The translations under genes and the position numbers were made by a program. Below the pieces are notes generated by a model. It was given only the letters and a program-made list of their open reading frames with translations, was not told the origin of the DNA and did no database searches. 64,000 nt of DNA from Streptomyces fulvorobeus (GTDB lineage: Bacteria; Actinomycetota; Actinomycetes; Streptomycetales; Streptomycetaceae). The stretch is from NCBI RefSeq assembly GCF_013167895.1, contig NZ_BLWC01000001.1:124001-188000 (forward strand). Direction: 5' to 3'. Shown in pieces: positions 51,033-59,621 of this stretch (positions are counted from its first letter, which is position 1; every line of letters begins with the position of its first letter).

Positions 51033-51626
51033 TCAGGCCACCAGCGCCGCCGCCTGCCGGCGTGCCTGGTCGAGCCAGGCTGCCCGGTCCGCGTCGCCTG
51101 AGCCCGTGACCGTGCGGAAGACGGTCCGGCGTACGTCGCCGACTCCCACGTACGGCAGGACGCATGCGGACCAGATGCTCTCCAGCGGGTCACCGAACTC
51201 GCTCGCCTCCCGGTCGGCGGGAGTGTCGGAGGTGTTGAGGATCAGAGCCCTGCCGGCCCTGAGGAGCCCGGCGGGCTCACCCTCCGCGGTACCGAGCTTG
51301 TAGGCGACACCGGGCGCCAGTACACGCTGGACCCATCCCGTCAGGACAGCGGGCGGCATGCCCCACCAGTTCGGGTGGATGAACACCAGGGCGTCGAGCG
51401 CGGCCACCTCCGTGCGGTGCAGCGCCACCTGAGCATCGCGGGCGAGCGGCGCCGACCGCACTGTCCCCGTCTCGTCGGCGGACAGCACCGGTTCGAAACC
51501 CTCCGCACAGAGGTCGTGCGCCATCACCTCGCATCCTCCGCCGCGCAGTTCCTCCACCACGGCATCGAAGAGAGCGTGGTTGAAGCTTCCCCGCCTCGGA
51601 TGCGCGAGATACACCCCTACACGCAT
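51033..51626 (-). CDS. NAD(P)H-dependent oxidoreductase, flavodoxin-like fold
   Basis: The 197-residue enzyme has the NQO1/MdaB/KefF-type flavodoxin-like fold: VGVYLAHPRRGSFNHALFDAV (FMN/FAD phosphate loop), then DALVFIHPNWWGMPPAVLTGWVQRVLAPG, given for its HPxWWxxPPA-x-LK-like motif, and a C-terminal helical part. Relatives reduce quinones by two electrons or regulate potassium efflux. ATG 51626 has GGGGAGGAACC immediately upstream, a strong ribosome site. Single gene. Confidence 0.9.
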   Translation of the reverse strand: MRVGVYLAHPRRGSFNHALFDAVVEELRGGGCEVMAHDLCAEGFEPVLSADETGTVRSAPLARDAQVALHRTEVAALDALVFIHPNWWGMPPAVLTGWVQRVLAPGVAYKLGTAEGEPAGLLRAGRALILNTSDTPADREASEFGDPLESIWSACVLPYVGVGDVRRTVFRTVTGSGDADRAAWLDQARRQAAALVA

Positions 51627-51740
51627 GGTTCCTCCCCCACTCGACGTTCAGGTCAACGGATACCGGAGTGCTGACCGACCATCAGGTCCGTCACCCGGTC
51701 TGCCGGTGGTCATCGTCGTCGAACTCCAGCAGGCATGGGT

Positions 51741-51780
51741 CCGGGGTGGGTACCGGCACACTGGCCGGTACCCACCCCGG
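51741..51780. terminator. 17-bp perfect hairpin terminator
   Basis: The arms 51741-51757 and 51764-51780 (CCGGGGTGGGTACCGGC and its exact complement) flank the loop ACACTG. It lies 26 bases past the stop of the small hydrophobic protein gene on the minus strand. Confidence 0.8.
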
Positions 51781-51805
51781 ATCAGGAAAGGCGAATCTCC
51801 GCTTC

Positions 51806-51976
51806 CTACCAGCGGTACCAGCGGCCGCGACGGCCCCCGGTCCCTGCGGAGCGCATGACGAAGCCGAGCAGCCACAGGACCAGCACGATCACGGCGACGT
51901 ACCACAGTACCTTCAGCACGAAACCGGCGCTGAAGAGAAGCACGGCGAGCAGAAGAACGAGAAGCAGGGGGACCAT
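51806..51976 (-). CDS. small hydrophobic protein, 56 residues
   Basis: Two closely spaced hydrophobic segments, PLLLVLLLAVLLFSAGFVL and WYVAVIVLVLWLLGFVM, are followed by a glycine/arginine tail ending in two tryptophans. It resembles the stress-associated small 'hydrophobic protein' family found in many actinobacteria; the role is unknown. ATG 51976 has GGAGG eight bases upstream and a very strong terminator follows, so the gene is well supported. Confidence 0.75.
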   Translation of the reverse strand: MVPLLLVLLLAVLLFSAGFVLKVLWYVAVIVLVLWLLGFVMRSAGTGGRRGRWYRW

Positions 51977-52108
51977 GGTTATCAACCTCCAGGACAGCAT
52001 GTGCCCGGCCGGTCCCCCGTCATTCCCCTTGGTTCACGGCCGCACCCGGAACCGGTGTCGCGCGTGAACTGCGCGGTTTCCTGCCGATGGGGTACCGCAG
52101 TGAGGAAA

Positions 52109-52140
52109 GCCCCGGCTGGTCGGGGGAGGCCAGCCGGGGC
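52109..52140. terminator. hairpin in the 51977-52507 gap
   Basis: GCCCCGGCTGG (52109-52119) pairs perfectly with CCAGCCGGGGC (52130-52140) around a ten-base loop. No confirmed gene ends here; it would fit as terminator for a minus-strand transcript covering the doubtful frame at 52199-52396. The remaining gap sequence contains nothing I recognise. Confidence 0.5.
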
Positions 52141-52198
52141 CGTAGAGGGTGTGAGCGCGAAGGGGCGGTCGCCTCTCGGCGAGCGGCTCCATGGGGCT

Positions 52199-52396
52199 TC
52201 AGCCGAACGATCTTCCCCATGGGCTGTAGTTGAGGCCCGGGGACACTGTCCCCTTCGTACCCACATACAGATGAACGGTCAACCATCCCGGCTTGTTCCG
52301 GGCCCCCTCCGCGGTCGGCCGTGAGCTGCGCCACTGCCGTCCGGGCTCTCGGTCCGTGCCGCCTCCGGGCCGGAAGTGATCCCGGGGTACGTACAC
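52199..52396 (-). CDS. doubtful 65-residue frame
   Basis: A minus-strand frame whose second half (KPGWLTVHLYVGTKG, then TVSPGLNYSPWGR) looks more protein-like than random high-GC sequence, with a hairpin about 60 bases downstream. Against it: third-position G/C is clearly lower than in neighbouring genes, no good ribosome site precedes the start, and I recognise no family. It may be an uncharacterised small protein or chance. Confidence 0.25.
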   Translation of the reverse strand: MYVPRDHFRPGGGTDREPGRQWRSSRPTAEGARNKPGWLTVHLYVGTKGTVSPGLNYSPWGRSFG

Positions 52397-52507
52397 GGCG
52401 CGCCTTCTGGATCATAGGGAGATGACCGACGTGAAGCGTGTTCTGTCCAGCCGGAGGCCAAAAGGTGCCGCGAGGTGCGGCGACGTGCCGGAAGGCCAGG
52501 TCCGCCG

Positions 52508-52975
52508 ATGAACGCCCGTACGGCGCGGGTGCGCCGTGCGCGCATCGACGACCTCCCCTTCGTCGCGGAACTGGCGGCCGAGCACGCCCGGTACGAACAG
52601 GCGCCGCCACCGCCCGGGGATCTGGCGCTACGCCTGGAGTCGCTCCTCTTCGGCGGCGCGGCTCCCCGGCTGCGGTGCTTCGTCGCGGAGCTGGGGGACG
52701 CCGAGATCATCGGCTACGCGTCGTGCGCACCCGAGATCTCGACGTGGAGCGGGACGGAGTACCTCCACATGGACTGTCTGTTCCTGCGGGACGGCCACCG
52801 CGGCCTGGGTGTCGGCCCGATGCTCATGGACGCCGTACGGGCCGAAGCACGCTCCCTGGGGCTCGGCCTGGTGAAGTGGCAGACCCCGGCGTGGAACGCG
52901 GACGCGATCAGGTTCTACGAGCGGCTGGGCGCCGAAGCGAAGGAGAAGCGCGGGTTCTCCCTGCCGGTGGAGTGA
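52508..52975 (+). CDS. GNAT family N-acetyltransferase
   Basis: The 155-residue protein has the GNAT layout: VRRARIDDLPFVAELAAEHARY at the start, beta strands IIGYASCAPEIS and YLHMDCLFLRDGHRGLGVGPMLMDAV (the acetyl-CoA loop R/G-x-x-G-x-G is RGLGVG), and the final NADAIRFYERLGAEA. It transfers acetyl from acetyl-CoA to an unknown amine, possibly a small polyamine or drug. The ATG at 52508 begins the homology; a weak GAAGG lies upstream. Single gene. Confidence 0.9.
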   Translation: MNARTARVRRARIDDLPFVAELAAEHARYEQAPPPPGDLALRLESLLFGGAAPRLRCFVAELGDAEIIGYASCAPEISTWSGTEYLHMDCLFLRDGHRGLGVGPMLMDAVRAEARSLGLGLVKWQTPAWNADAIRFYERLGAEAKEKRGFSLPVE

Positions 52976-53139
52976 GAGCGCGTCGACGGCCCGGCTGGGG
53001 GCACGCTCGGCGGTCCCCGCCCGGACGTGCACCGCTGACGTCCAGCTTCCCCTGCCGACGAGGGAACGGGAATCACCCTGTTGACGCGCGCAATTCAGTT
53101 GGCCGGCGCGATGAGGCGTGCCAGGATGATCAACACCGA

Positions 53140-53212
53140 AGGGGTGTAGCTCAGAGGCCAGAGCGCCGGTCTCCAAAACCGGATGCCGCAGGTTCGACTC
53201 CTGCCACCCCTG
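53140..53212 (+). tRNA. tRNA-Trp (CCA anticodon), atypical
   Basis: A complete 73-base cloverleaf: acceptor AGGGGTG/CACCCCT, D arm GCTC-AGAGGCCA-GAGC, anticodon arm CCGGT-CTCCAAA-ACCGG (anticodon CCA), five-base variable loop, T arm GCAGG-TTCGACT-CCTGC, discriminator G. The 3' CCA is encoded at 53213-53215. The body differs at several positions from the tRNA-Trp I remember for Streptomyces, so it may be a second isoacceptor copy. Confidence 0.93.
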
Positions 53213-53566
53213 CCATCCGTACGGCATCTCCCGCCGCGTCCCGGCCCACGACCTGCGTCAGCAGCCGCCTGGAAGGTGCCGGTCTTGCAGCACAAACAGC
53301 ACAAATTGCGCGCAGGCGGGTGACTTCCACAACCGCGCCGTAGCCGGCGTTCGCGTCCAGGTTTCCGGGGGTGACCGTGAAGCCCGCCTCGCGAAGTCCC
53401 GGCGATGATTCCCCCCGGATGAGGTGGACCTGGCGCAGGTACACCTTCACGGCGAACGGTGACCCACCCGGACCTGACTCCGGGCGGCATCGGCCGGGGC
53501 CGCGCACGAAGCGCAGCCGCCGCTCATCCTCCGCTGAGCGCGGACCCCCTCCGTCCCCGGACACGG

Positions 53567-53731
53567 TCACTCGAATTCGTCGGTGACCGGCGGGAGGTTC
53601 GGCTCCATGAACAGGCCCGCGTACTGCGGCTTGGGCTGCTCGCCGTCGAGGCCGGGGCCGGTGAGCGTCTGCCTGTCGGCAGGGGTGTCGTCCACGCGGC
53701 GCTGCGCCTGACGGGGCGAGGCATAAGACAT
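53567..53731 (-). CDS. small hypothetical protein, 54 residues
   Basis: A polar, proline-rich protein starting MSYASPRQAQRRVDDTPADR and ending LFMEPNLPPVTDEFE, with GPGLDGEQPKPQYAG between. Codon third positions are strongly G/C and GGAG lies six bases before ATG 53731, so I regard it as real. There is no hydrophobic segment or cysteine. The family is not recognised; a small regulatory or peptide-precursor role cannot be judged. The stretch from the tRNA to this gene (53216-53566) shows no gene. Confidence 0.55.
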   Translation of the reverse strand: MSYASPRQAQRRVDDTPADRQTLTGPGLDGEQPKPQYAGLFMEPNLPPVTDEFE

Positions 53732-54353
53732 CGAGTCTCCAGTACATGGCGGTAGCGGTGGGAGGACACAGCCCGAGCAGACTGCAGGGCTGGTCCAGCG
53801 CCGGAATTTCGGCGCCGCTGCGACGGCGGTTCCACGAATCGGAATCTTGCCGCGCCTGGAGACTGTAACCCCCGGATCGCCGGGACAGCCAGGCCACCAC
53901 GGCGCGGGGCGGACACCAGTGCCCGAGATCCTCGGGCGCCAGACCCTCCAGGGCGATGCCAGCTGGCCGCCTGCCGCCCGTCCGCCTGCGACGGGACGAG
54001 CTGCGAGGCGGCGGGGATCGCAGGCCGGCTGGTCGGCACGGCGAGCACGATCGTGCCCGTTCCCTCGATGCGCGGGGCGCACGCGCCGCTTCGCCGAGCG
54101 GGAAGTTGCCGCCGTACGAGGGCGTCCTGACGGAAGCCGGCGGCCCCCGAGACCAGCTGGGTGAGGAAGGCAACAACGTTGCAGGCAGCGGCGGTTGAGC
54201 ACGCCCTGTCCACCCCCTCCGATCGAGGCGTGACGCCAGGCAGCAGCGGACCGGCGAGGCGGACGCCGACGAGAGCGCAAGCCCGCATCTTCCGAGGTGC
54301 AGCAGAGAGCCGCGGTGAGCACAGTGGAAGAGAGCGGAGACAGGAGTTGCCAC
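53732..54353. other. non-coding gap
   Basis: About 620 bases between the divergent small gene and the DUF2945 gene. Long open frames exist on the minus strand but their translations (arginine, alanine, proline-rich) have no family features. It should contain both genes' promoters; none is clear. Confidence 0.4.
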
Positions 54354-54581
54354 ATGGCGAAGGACGAGAAGTTCGACAAAGGCGACCACGTCGCATGGAA
54401 CAGCCACGGCCAATCCGTACCGGGAAAGGTCAGGCGGAAAATCACGAAGCGTACGGAAGCAGCGGGGCGCACGGTCGACGCATCGGCTGAGGAACCGCAG
54501 TACGAAGTGGAGAGCGACAAATCCGGCCGCAGGGCGGTACACAAGCCCGATTCTCTGCGCGAGAAGCGCGAGGGCTCCTGA
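54354..54581 (+). CDS. DUF2945 (TUDOR-like) small protein
   Basis: The 75-residue protein has the pattern of the DUF2945/hypervirulence-associated TUDOR-like domain: FDKGDHVAWNSHGQSVPGKV, IKT/ITKRTE, and PQYEVESDKSGRRAVHKPDSL. It is cytoplasmic and very polar; the molecular role is unknown. ATG 54354 follows CAGGAG. Complete for the family length (60-80 residues). Confidence 0.88.
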   Translation: MAKDEKFDKGDHVAWNSHGQSVPGKVRRKITKRTEAAGRTVDASAEEPQYEVESDKSGRRAVHKPDSLREKREGS

Positions 54582-54669
54582 GCGGTGCGCATGGCAGAGC
54601 AGGTCGATTTCGCCCGGCACCGGCCCTGCCGAAGGAATGCGCGCGCATGACGGGGGCAAAATCATCCGT

Positions 54670-55119
54670 ATGAACGGAGACATCAGCGAGGACGGGGACC
54701 AGCCGGGCGAGCGGCACCGGAGGCCCGACGGAGTCAGCCGTGCCTCGGTCGAAGCCCTGGGAAGCCTGTCGGAAGCCTTCGAGACCGTCGAACAGGCCCG
54801 TGGGCATCTGTACGCCTTCCACCAGCTGTCCGGACGCGCGGACCTGCTTCTGGGCGAGGCGGTGGAGAAGCTCCGGACGGCCGGGCACAGGGAACATGCT
54901 GACCTGGTGGATTCGGAGATCGTGGGACGCAATGTCATCCCGGACTGCTGGACCTTCCAGATCGTCGAGGCGTACAACGCCACGTACTACCGGCCCTTCG
55001 CCGATGTCGAGGAACAGGTGCGGCAGAAGATCGCCGGGGGCCGCACGCACCTCTACGAGGCGGAGATGAAGGAGGAACGCCGCACGCACGGTCATCCGGC
55101 GCACCGGGCGGGCCCCTGA
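54670..55119 (+). CDS. uncharacterised helical protein, 149 residues
   Basis: Mostly helical and acidic, with SVEALGSLSEAFETVEQARGHLYAFHQL, ADLLLGEAVEKL and WTFQIVEAYNATYYRPFADVEEQVRQKI as its conserved-looking stretches (quoted in part). The start is uncertain between ATG 54670 and ATG 54637. It shows good codon bias and is likely real; no family is recognised. The C-terminus is rich in charged residues (EMKEERRTHGH). Confidence 0.65.
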   Translation: MNGDISEDGDQPGERHRRPDGVSRASVEALGSLSEAFETVEQARGHLYAFHQLSGRADLLLGEAVEKLRTAGHREHADLVDSEIVGRNVIPDCWTFQIVEAYNATYYRPFADVEEQVRQKIAGGRTHLYEAEMKEERRTHGHPAHRAGP

Positions 55120-55379
55120 CCACCGTCGGCCGTTCAGGCCGCGACGGATGACGGGATACGCCCGGGCCGCTCCTTCTTTCGCCGCTCTGCGGTGGTGGGG
55201 GCGACGGGCCGGAGAGAGCATAGGTATATCGGAGACCCGTCTGCGGAGTGAGCGCTGCGGCGCCGCCGGAGCCGGACGAGGGGGCAATTTCTGTTGCCCG
55301 AAGTCCATTTTTCGCCGCGGCAGTGCCGCGTGGCACCGCATTCCGCATTCCTGGGAACAGTGAGAAGGAGCAGTTGGCT

Positions 55380-57038
55380 GTGACAGACGTAGCGAGCTCA
55401 GGGCCGGAACCGGACGACAACCGGCCGGAACTCACGAACCGGCAGGGTCATGCCGTCTTCGACAATCAGAACCAGCGCACGGTGGGGGCCAGGGGCCCGG
55501 CCACCCTGGAGAACTACCAGTTCCTGGAGAAGATCAGCCATTTCGACCGGGAGCGCATCCCTGAGCGCGTGGTGCACGCGCGGGGCGTGACGACGTACGG
55601 CTACTTCGAGGCGTACGGAAAGTGGGGCGACGAGCCCATCTCCCGCTACACCCGCGCCAAGCTGTTCCAGGAGGCGGGCAAGCGCACCGACGTCGCGGTG
55701 CGCTTCTCCACGGTGATCGGCGGCCGCGACTCGTCGGAGTCGGCGCGCGACCCCCGAGGATTCGCCGTCAAGTTCTACACCGAGGACGGCAACTGGGACC
55801 TCGTGGGCAACAACCTCGGCGTCTTCTTCATCCGGGACGCGATCAAGTTCCCCGACGTCATCCACGCGCTGAAGCCCGACCCGGTCTCGCACGAGCAGAA
55901 GCCGGGGCGCATCTTCGACTTCATGTCGCAGACGCCGGAGAGCATGCACATGCTCGTGAACCTCTTCAGCCCCCGGGGCATCCCGGCCGACTACCGCCAT
56001 ATGCAGGGCTTCGGCGTCAACACGTACAAGTGGGTGAACGCCGAAGGGGAGTCGGTCCTGGTCAAGTACCACTGGCTCCCGAAGCAGGGTGTCCGCAGCA
56101 TGACCGCCGAGGACGCGGCGAACGTACAGGCCAAGGATCTCGGGCACGCGACGAAGGACCTCTACGACGCCATCCAGCGCGGTGACCACCCCGAGTGGGA
56201 ACTCGTCGTGCAGATGATGTCCGACGACGAACACCCCGAGCTGGACTTCGACCCGCTCGACGACACCAAGACCTGGCCGGAGCAGGAGTTCCCGCCCAAG
56301 CCGGTGGGCCGGATGGTGCTGAACCGCGTACCGGAGAACTACTTCGCGGAGAACGAGCAGGCGTCCTTCGGTACCGGCGTGCTCGTCGACGGGCTGGACT
56401 TCTCCGACGACAAGATGCTGGTCGGGCGGACCTTCTCGTACAGCGACACACAGCGCTACCGGGTGGGGCCGAACTATCTGCAGCTTCCCGTCAACCAGGC
56501 CAAGAACGCGCACGTGGCCACCAACCAGCGTGACGGGCAGATGGCTTACGACAACGGCCACCACGGGTCGAATCCCGAGGTGAACTACGAGCCGTCCATC
56601 ACCGGCGGGCTGCGCGAGGCCCAGTATCCGACGCACGACGAGCAGGGGCCGGAGATCCGTGGCCGCCTCACCCGTAAGCGCATCCCCAGGACCAACGACT
56701 ACCTGCAGGCAGGGCAGCGTTATCTCCTGATGGAGGGCTGGGAGCAGGACGACCTGGTGACCAACCTCGTCGATCAGCTCTCCCAGTGCCCGCGTGCCGT
56801 GCAGGAGCGCATGGTCTGGCACTTCCTCCTCGTCGAGAACGACCTGGGCCTCCGGGTCGGCGACGGGCTGGGCATCAGCCCGAAGGACGTGGCGGGACTG
56901 GAGCCCTTGGCCGGCCAGGATCTGTCCGAGGACGACCGCAAGCGTCTCGCGCGGCTCGGGGACAACCCGCCGCGTGACGTCGAAGGGCTGACGATGACGC
57001 ACTGCGTTGCCGATGAGCGGCACGCGGTGACCCGCTGA
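55380..57038 (+). CDS. haem catalase
   Basis: The 552-residue enzyme is a monofunctional catalase. The distal histidine is in [17 protein letters not shown], the distal asparagine in [17 protein letters not shown], and the proximal tyrosine region is [22 protein letters not shown] (quoted in two overlapping parts: [20 protein letters not shown]). It converts hydrogen peroxide to water and oxygen in the cytoplasm. The start is GTG 55380 with AAGGAG upstream. The C-terminus extends somewhat beyond the catalytic core but no flavodoxin-like extra domain is present, so this is a small-subunit type. Confidence 0.95.
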   Translation: MTDVASSGPEPDDNRPELTNRQGHAVFDNQNQRTVGARGPATLENYQFLEKISHFDRERIPERVVHARGVTTYGYFEAYGKWGDEPISRYTRAKLFQEAGKRTDVAVRFSTVIGGRDSSESARDPRGFAVKFYTEDGNWDLVGNNLGVFFIRDAIKFPDVIHALKPDPVSHEQKPGRIFDFMSQTPESMHMLVNLFSPRGIPADYRHMQGFGVNTYKWVNAEGESVLVKYHWLPKQGVRSMTAEDAANVQAKDLGHATKDLYDAIQRGDHPEWELVVQMMSDDEHPELDFDPLDDTKTWPEQEFPPKPVGRMVLNRVPENYFAENEQASFGTGVLVDGLDFSDDKMLVGRTFSYSDTQRYRVGPNYLQLPVNQAKNAHVATNQRDGQMAYDNGHHGSNPEVNYEPSITGGLREAQYPTHDEQGPEIRGRLTRKRIPRTNDYLQAGQRYLLMEGWEQDDLVTNLVDQLSQCPRAVQERMVWHFLLVENDLGLRVGDGLGISPKDVAGLEPLAGQDLSEDDRKRLARLGDNPPRDVEGLTMTHCVADERHAVTR

Positions 57039-57059
57039 GCACGAGTACGCGTGAGGGGC

Positions 57060-57099
57060 GAGGCGGACCGGCACTCCGGGTGAGTGACCGGTCCGCCTC
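57060..57099 (+). terminator. catalase terminator
   Basis: GAGGCGGACCGG (57060-57071) pairs perfectly with CCGGTCCGCCTC (57088-57099) over a 16-base loop, 22 bases after the catalase stop. Confidence 0.75.
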
Positions 57100-57124
57100 G
57101 TACCCGGGCCCTGGAGGGTGATCT

Positions 57125-57643
57125 GTGCTTCTGCTGCTGACGACCGACACCCACGTGCCGAAGCGGGCCAGGGAGCTGCCTCCCCCGCTGCTCGCCGCGA
57201 TCGAGCAAGCCGACGTCGTCTTCCATGCCGGCGACTGGGTGGATGCGGCGACGCTGGACCTGTTCGAGACCCGCGTACGACGTCTCGTCGGGGTCTACGG
57301 CAACAACGACGGGCCTGAGCTACGGGCGCGGTTGACGGAGGTCGCCAGGGTGGAGTGCGGCGGAGTCCGATTCGCCGTGGTGCACGAGACAGGCCCCTCG
57401 CAGGGCCGCGAACGGCGTTGCGCGGAGCGCTTCCCCGATGTCGACGTCCTGGTGTTCGGCCACAGTCACATCCCGTGGGACACCCTCGCCCCCGGCGGTC
57501 TTCGGCTGCTCAACCCCGGGTCACCGACCGACCGCCGGAGGCAGCCCCACCGCACCTATATGACCGCCGAGGTGTCGGACGGGCGGCTGCACGACGTACG
57601 CCTGCACCGGCTGCCGCCACGCGGCCCCGCGACACGCCCGTAG
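57125..57643 (+). CDS. YfcE/MJ0936-type metallophosphoesterase
   Basis: The 172-residue enzyme has calcineurin-fold metal motifs: LLTTDTHVP (D-x-H), FHAGDW (GD), VYGNNDGP (GNxD), FAVVHETGP (H) and LVFGHSHIPW (GHxH). Bacterial relatives are phosphodiesterases acting on cyclic nucleotides or bis-pNPP-like substrates. The start GTG 57125 is preceded by CTGGAGGGTGATCT. It is only 81 bases after the catalase stop but a strong terminator intervenes. Confidence 0.9.
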   Translation: MLLLLTTDTHVPKRARELPPPLLAAIEQADVVFHAGDWVDAATLDLFETRVRRLVGVYGNNDGPELRARLTEVARVECGGVRFAVVHETGPSQGRERRCAERFPDVDVLVFGHSHIPWDTLAPGGLRLLNPGSPTDRRRQPHRTYMTAEVSDGRLHDVRLHRLPPRGPATRP

Positions 57644-57724
57644 AGGCGTCAGGCCGTCGGAACCGCCGGGCCCCGTGACCGGCGTCCGAGGGCCTCGCAG
57701 CAGAGCCGGGCGGCCCCTGTCCGG

Positions 57725-57916
57725 TCAGTCCACGGCACGCAGCAGCATGCGCAGTATCCCGGCTATCCCCCGCCCGATCCATCCGAACGCCCCCAGCTCG
57801 GCGGCCACCTCGCCCGCGTCGGCAGCCACGTCCGCCCGGTCCGGCCCGGACCGGCAGCGTGCACACCTTCGAGGCCACCGGCGCCGCTGCGCGCCGCACT
57901 TCCCGCATGTCGTCAT
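57725..57916 (-). CDS. small zinc-ribbon protein, 63 residues
   Basis: It begins MTTCGKCGAQRRRWPRRCAR with a second CxxC (RCARC), giving a CxxC-x10-CxxC zinc ribbon, followed by an amphipathic/hydrophobic tail (GWIGRGIAGILRMLLRAV). ATG 57916 is preferred over 57925 because GGGGAGA then has normal spacing. The tail may contact the membrane. No family is recognised. Confidence 0.6.
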   Translation of the reverse strand: MTTCGKCGAQRRRWPRRCARCRSGPDRADVAADAGEVAAELGAFGWIGRGIAGILRMLLRAVD

Positions 57917-57985
57917 GGCAGCCATTCTCCCCGAGGGCGGGCCGGTGTCACCGGGTGTCACCGATCAGGGGGCGGGCGGAGTCCG

Positions 57986-58013
57986 GCGGACTCCCGCCTC
58001 GGCGGGAGTCCGC
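57986..58013 (-). terminator. aminopeptidase P terminator
   Basis: GCGGACTCCCGCC (57986-57998) and GGCGGGAGTCCGC (58001-58013) are perfect complements with only two bases between them. It begins 10 bases past the aminopeptidase stop on the minus strand. Confidence 0.8.
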
Positions 58014-58022
58014 TGCCCGCAC

Positions 58023-59579
58023 TCAGTTGGCGTGCCGGGCCATCCACGCCTCGACGTCGTCCGCCGACCGGGGCAGGGCAGCCGACAGGTTCTCGTGACC
58101 GTCCTCGGTGACGAGGACGTCGTCCTCGATCCGGACGCCGATGCCGCGCCACTCCTCGGGCACGGTGAGATCGTCCGGCTGGAAGTACAGGCCGGGCTCG
58201 ACGGTGAGCACCATGCCCGGCTCCAGTACTCCGCCGACGTACGCCTCGTTGCGCGCCTGTGCGCAGTCGTGGACGTCGAGGCCGAGCATGTGGCCGGTGC
58301 CCGCCATGGTGAAGCGGCGCTGGAGTGCGAGGTCGTACGCGCGGTCGGCGGGGCCCTCGATGAAGCCCCACTCGACCAGCTGGGCCGCCAGGTGGCGCTG
58401 GGCGGCCTCGTGGAAGTCGCGGTACGCGGCGCCGGGCCTGACTGCCGCCATACCGGCCTTCTGCGCCTCGTACACCGCGTCGTAGACCGTGCGCTGCACA
58501 GGGGAGAACGTGCCGCTGATCGGGAGTGTCCGGGTGACGTCCGCGGTGTACAGGGAGCGGGTCTCCACTCCCGCGTCGAGCAGGAGCAGGTCACCGGGGC
58601 GTACGGGACCGTCGTTGTCCGTCCAGTGCATGATCGTGGCGTGTTCGCCCGCCGCGCAGATCGAGCCGTAACCGACGGAGTTGCCCTCGACGCGGGCCCG
58701 GCGGAAGAACGTGCCCTCGATCCACCGCTCGGACGACGCGATCGCCCGGGAGAGCTCGCCGATCACATCGGTGAACCCGCGCACCGTGGAGTCCACGGCC
58801 TTGCGCAGTTCCGCGATCTCCCATGAGTCCTTCACGAGACGGAGGTCGCTGAGCGCCCCTTCCAGTTCGGCGTCGCGCTCCTCATCGGTGCTGACGGCGG
58901 CCTCCAGGGACGCGTCGACACCGCGGACGATCCTGGTCGGCGCCGCGCCGGAGGCCGCCGCGAGGTCGCGGGCCGCCGTGCGGACATCTCGGCAGGGCAG
59001 GCCGAGCACACGTTCCGCCTCGGCGAGGGAGCGGCGCCGGCCCATCCACAGCTCCGCCGTGGCTCCGGTCCAGAACTCGTCGTCGTCCCTGCCGTCGCGG
59101 GGCAGCTGGAAGCAGTAGGCGTCGTGTCCGCCGTCCTGGCGGGGTTCGAGGACGAGAGCGCCGTCCCTGGCCTGGTCTCCGGTCATGTGCACGTAGCCCG
59201 AGTAGGGGCGGAAGGGGTAGGTGTCGTCGTTGGAGCGGACCTTCAGGTTCCCGGACGGGATGACGAGGCGCTCGCCCGGGAAGTGCGCCGAGAGCGCGGC
59301 ACGGCGGCGGGCGGCGTGCGGAGCCTGGTCGTCGAGCCTCAGGTCATGCTGCTCGGTGTCCGCCCAGCCCTGCCGCATCAGCGTGGACAGTTCCTCGGAG
59401 ATCTCTGTGTAGAGACCGTTCTTCCGGCCTTTCGCCACGTCGTACACCTTCTTCCCGGTGGGGTTCCCAGCGGCGGGTTCCCGATGCGTGCCGGACGCCC
59501 GCGCTGCCGCCGGTCGTCGGCGGCTCCTGGACGGTATCCCTTCACGCGCGGGCTCGGTGCCCGGATCTGCCACTGGCAC
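58023..59579 (-). CDS. aminopeptidase P family (Xaa-Pro) metallopeptidase
   Basis: The ~518-residue enzyme has an N-terminal regulatory domain (RRRAALSAHFPGERLVIPSG, YVHMTGD) and the pita-bread catalytic domain with the metal ligands: LLLLDAGVETRSLYTADVTRT (two aspartates), TGHMLGLDVHD (histidine), GMVLTVEPGLYF (glutamate) and IGVRIEDDVLVTEDG (glutamate). Aminopeptidase P removes an N-terminal residue preceding proline, usually with manganese. The first ~45 residues are poorly conserved, so the start (GTG 59579 or 59573) is tentative. Cytoplasmic, single gene. Confidence 0.92.
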   Translation of the reverse strand: MPVADPGTEPAREGIPSRSRRRPAAARASGTHREPAAGNPTGKKVYDVAKGRKNGLYTEISEELSTLMRQGWADTEQHDLRLDDQAPHAARRRAALSAHFPGERLVIPSGNLKVRSNDDTYPFRPYSGYVHMTGDQARDGALVLEPRQDGGHDAYCFQLPRDGRDDDEFWTGATAELWMGRRRSLAEAERVLGLPCRDVRTAARDLAAASGAAPTRIVRGVDASLEAAVSTDEERDAELEGALSDLRLVKDSWEIAELRKAVDSTVRGFTDVIGELSRAIASSERWIEGTFFRRARVEGNSVGYGSICAAGEHATIMHWTDNDGPVRPGDLLLLDAGVETRSLYTADVTRTLPISGTFSPVQRTVYDAVYEAQKAGMAAVRPGAAYRDFHEAAQRHLAAQLVEWGFIEGPADRAYDLALQRRFTMAGTGHMLGLDVHDCAQARNEAYVGGVLEPGMVLTVEPGLYFQPDDLTVPEEWRGIGVRIEDDVLVTEDGHENLSAALPRSADDVEAWMARHAN

Positions 59580-59621
59580 GGATCGGCCACCGTCCAGGCG
59601 GAAGCCGTCGATGATGGGCGT

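Noticed and set aside
53216..53566. Integrase remnant beside the tRNA
   Set aside because: Translations on both strands show no tyrosine- or serine-recombinase motif, and no repeat of the tRNA 3' end was found in the window.
55398..57074. A 558-codon open frame antisense to the catalase
   Set aside because: It is a shadow frame of the catalase's biased codons. The translation is V/R/H/L-rich without motifs, and the catalase on the other strand is complete.
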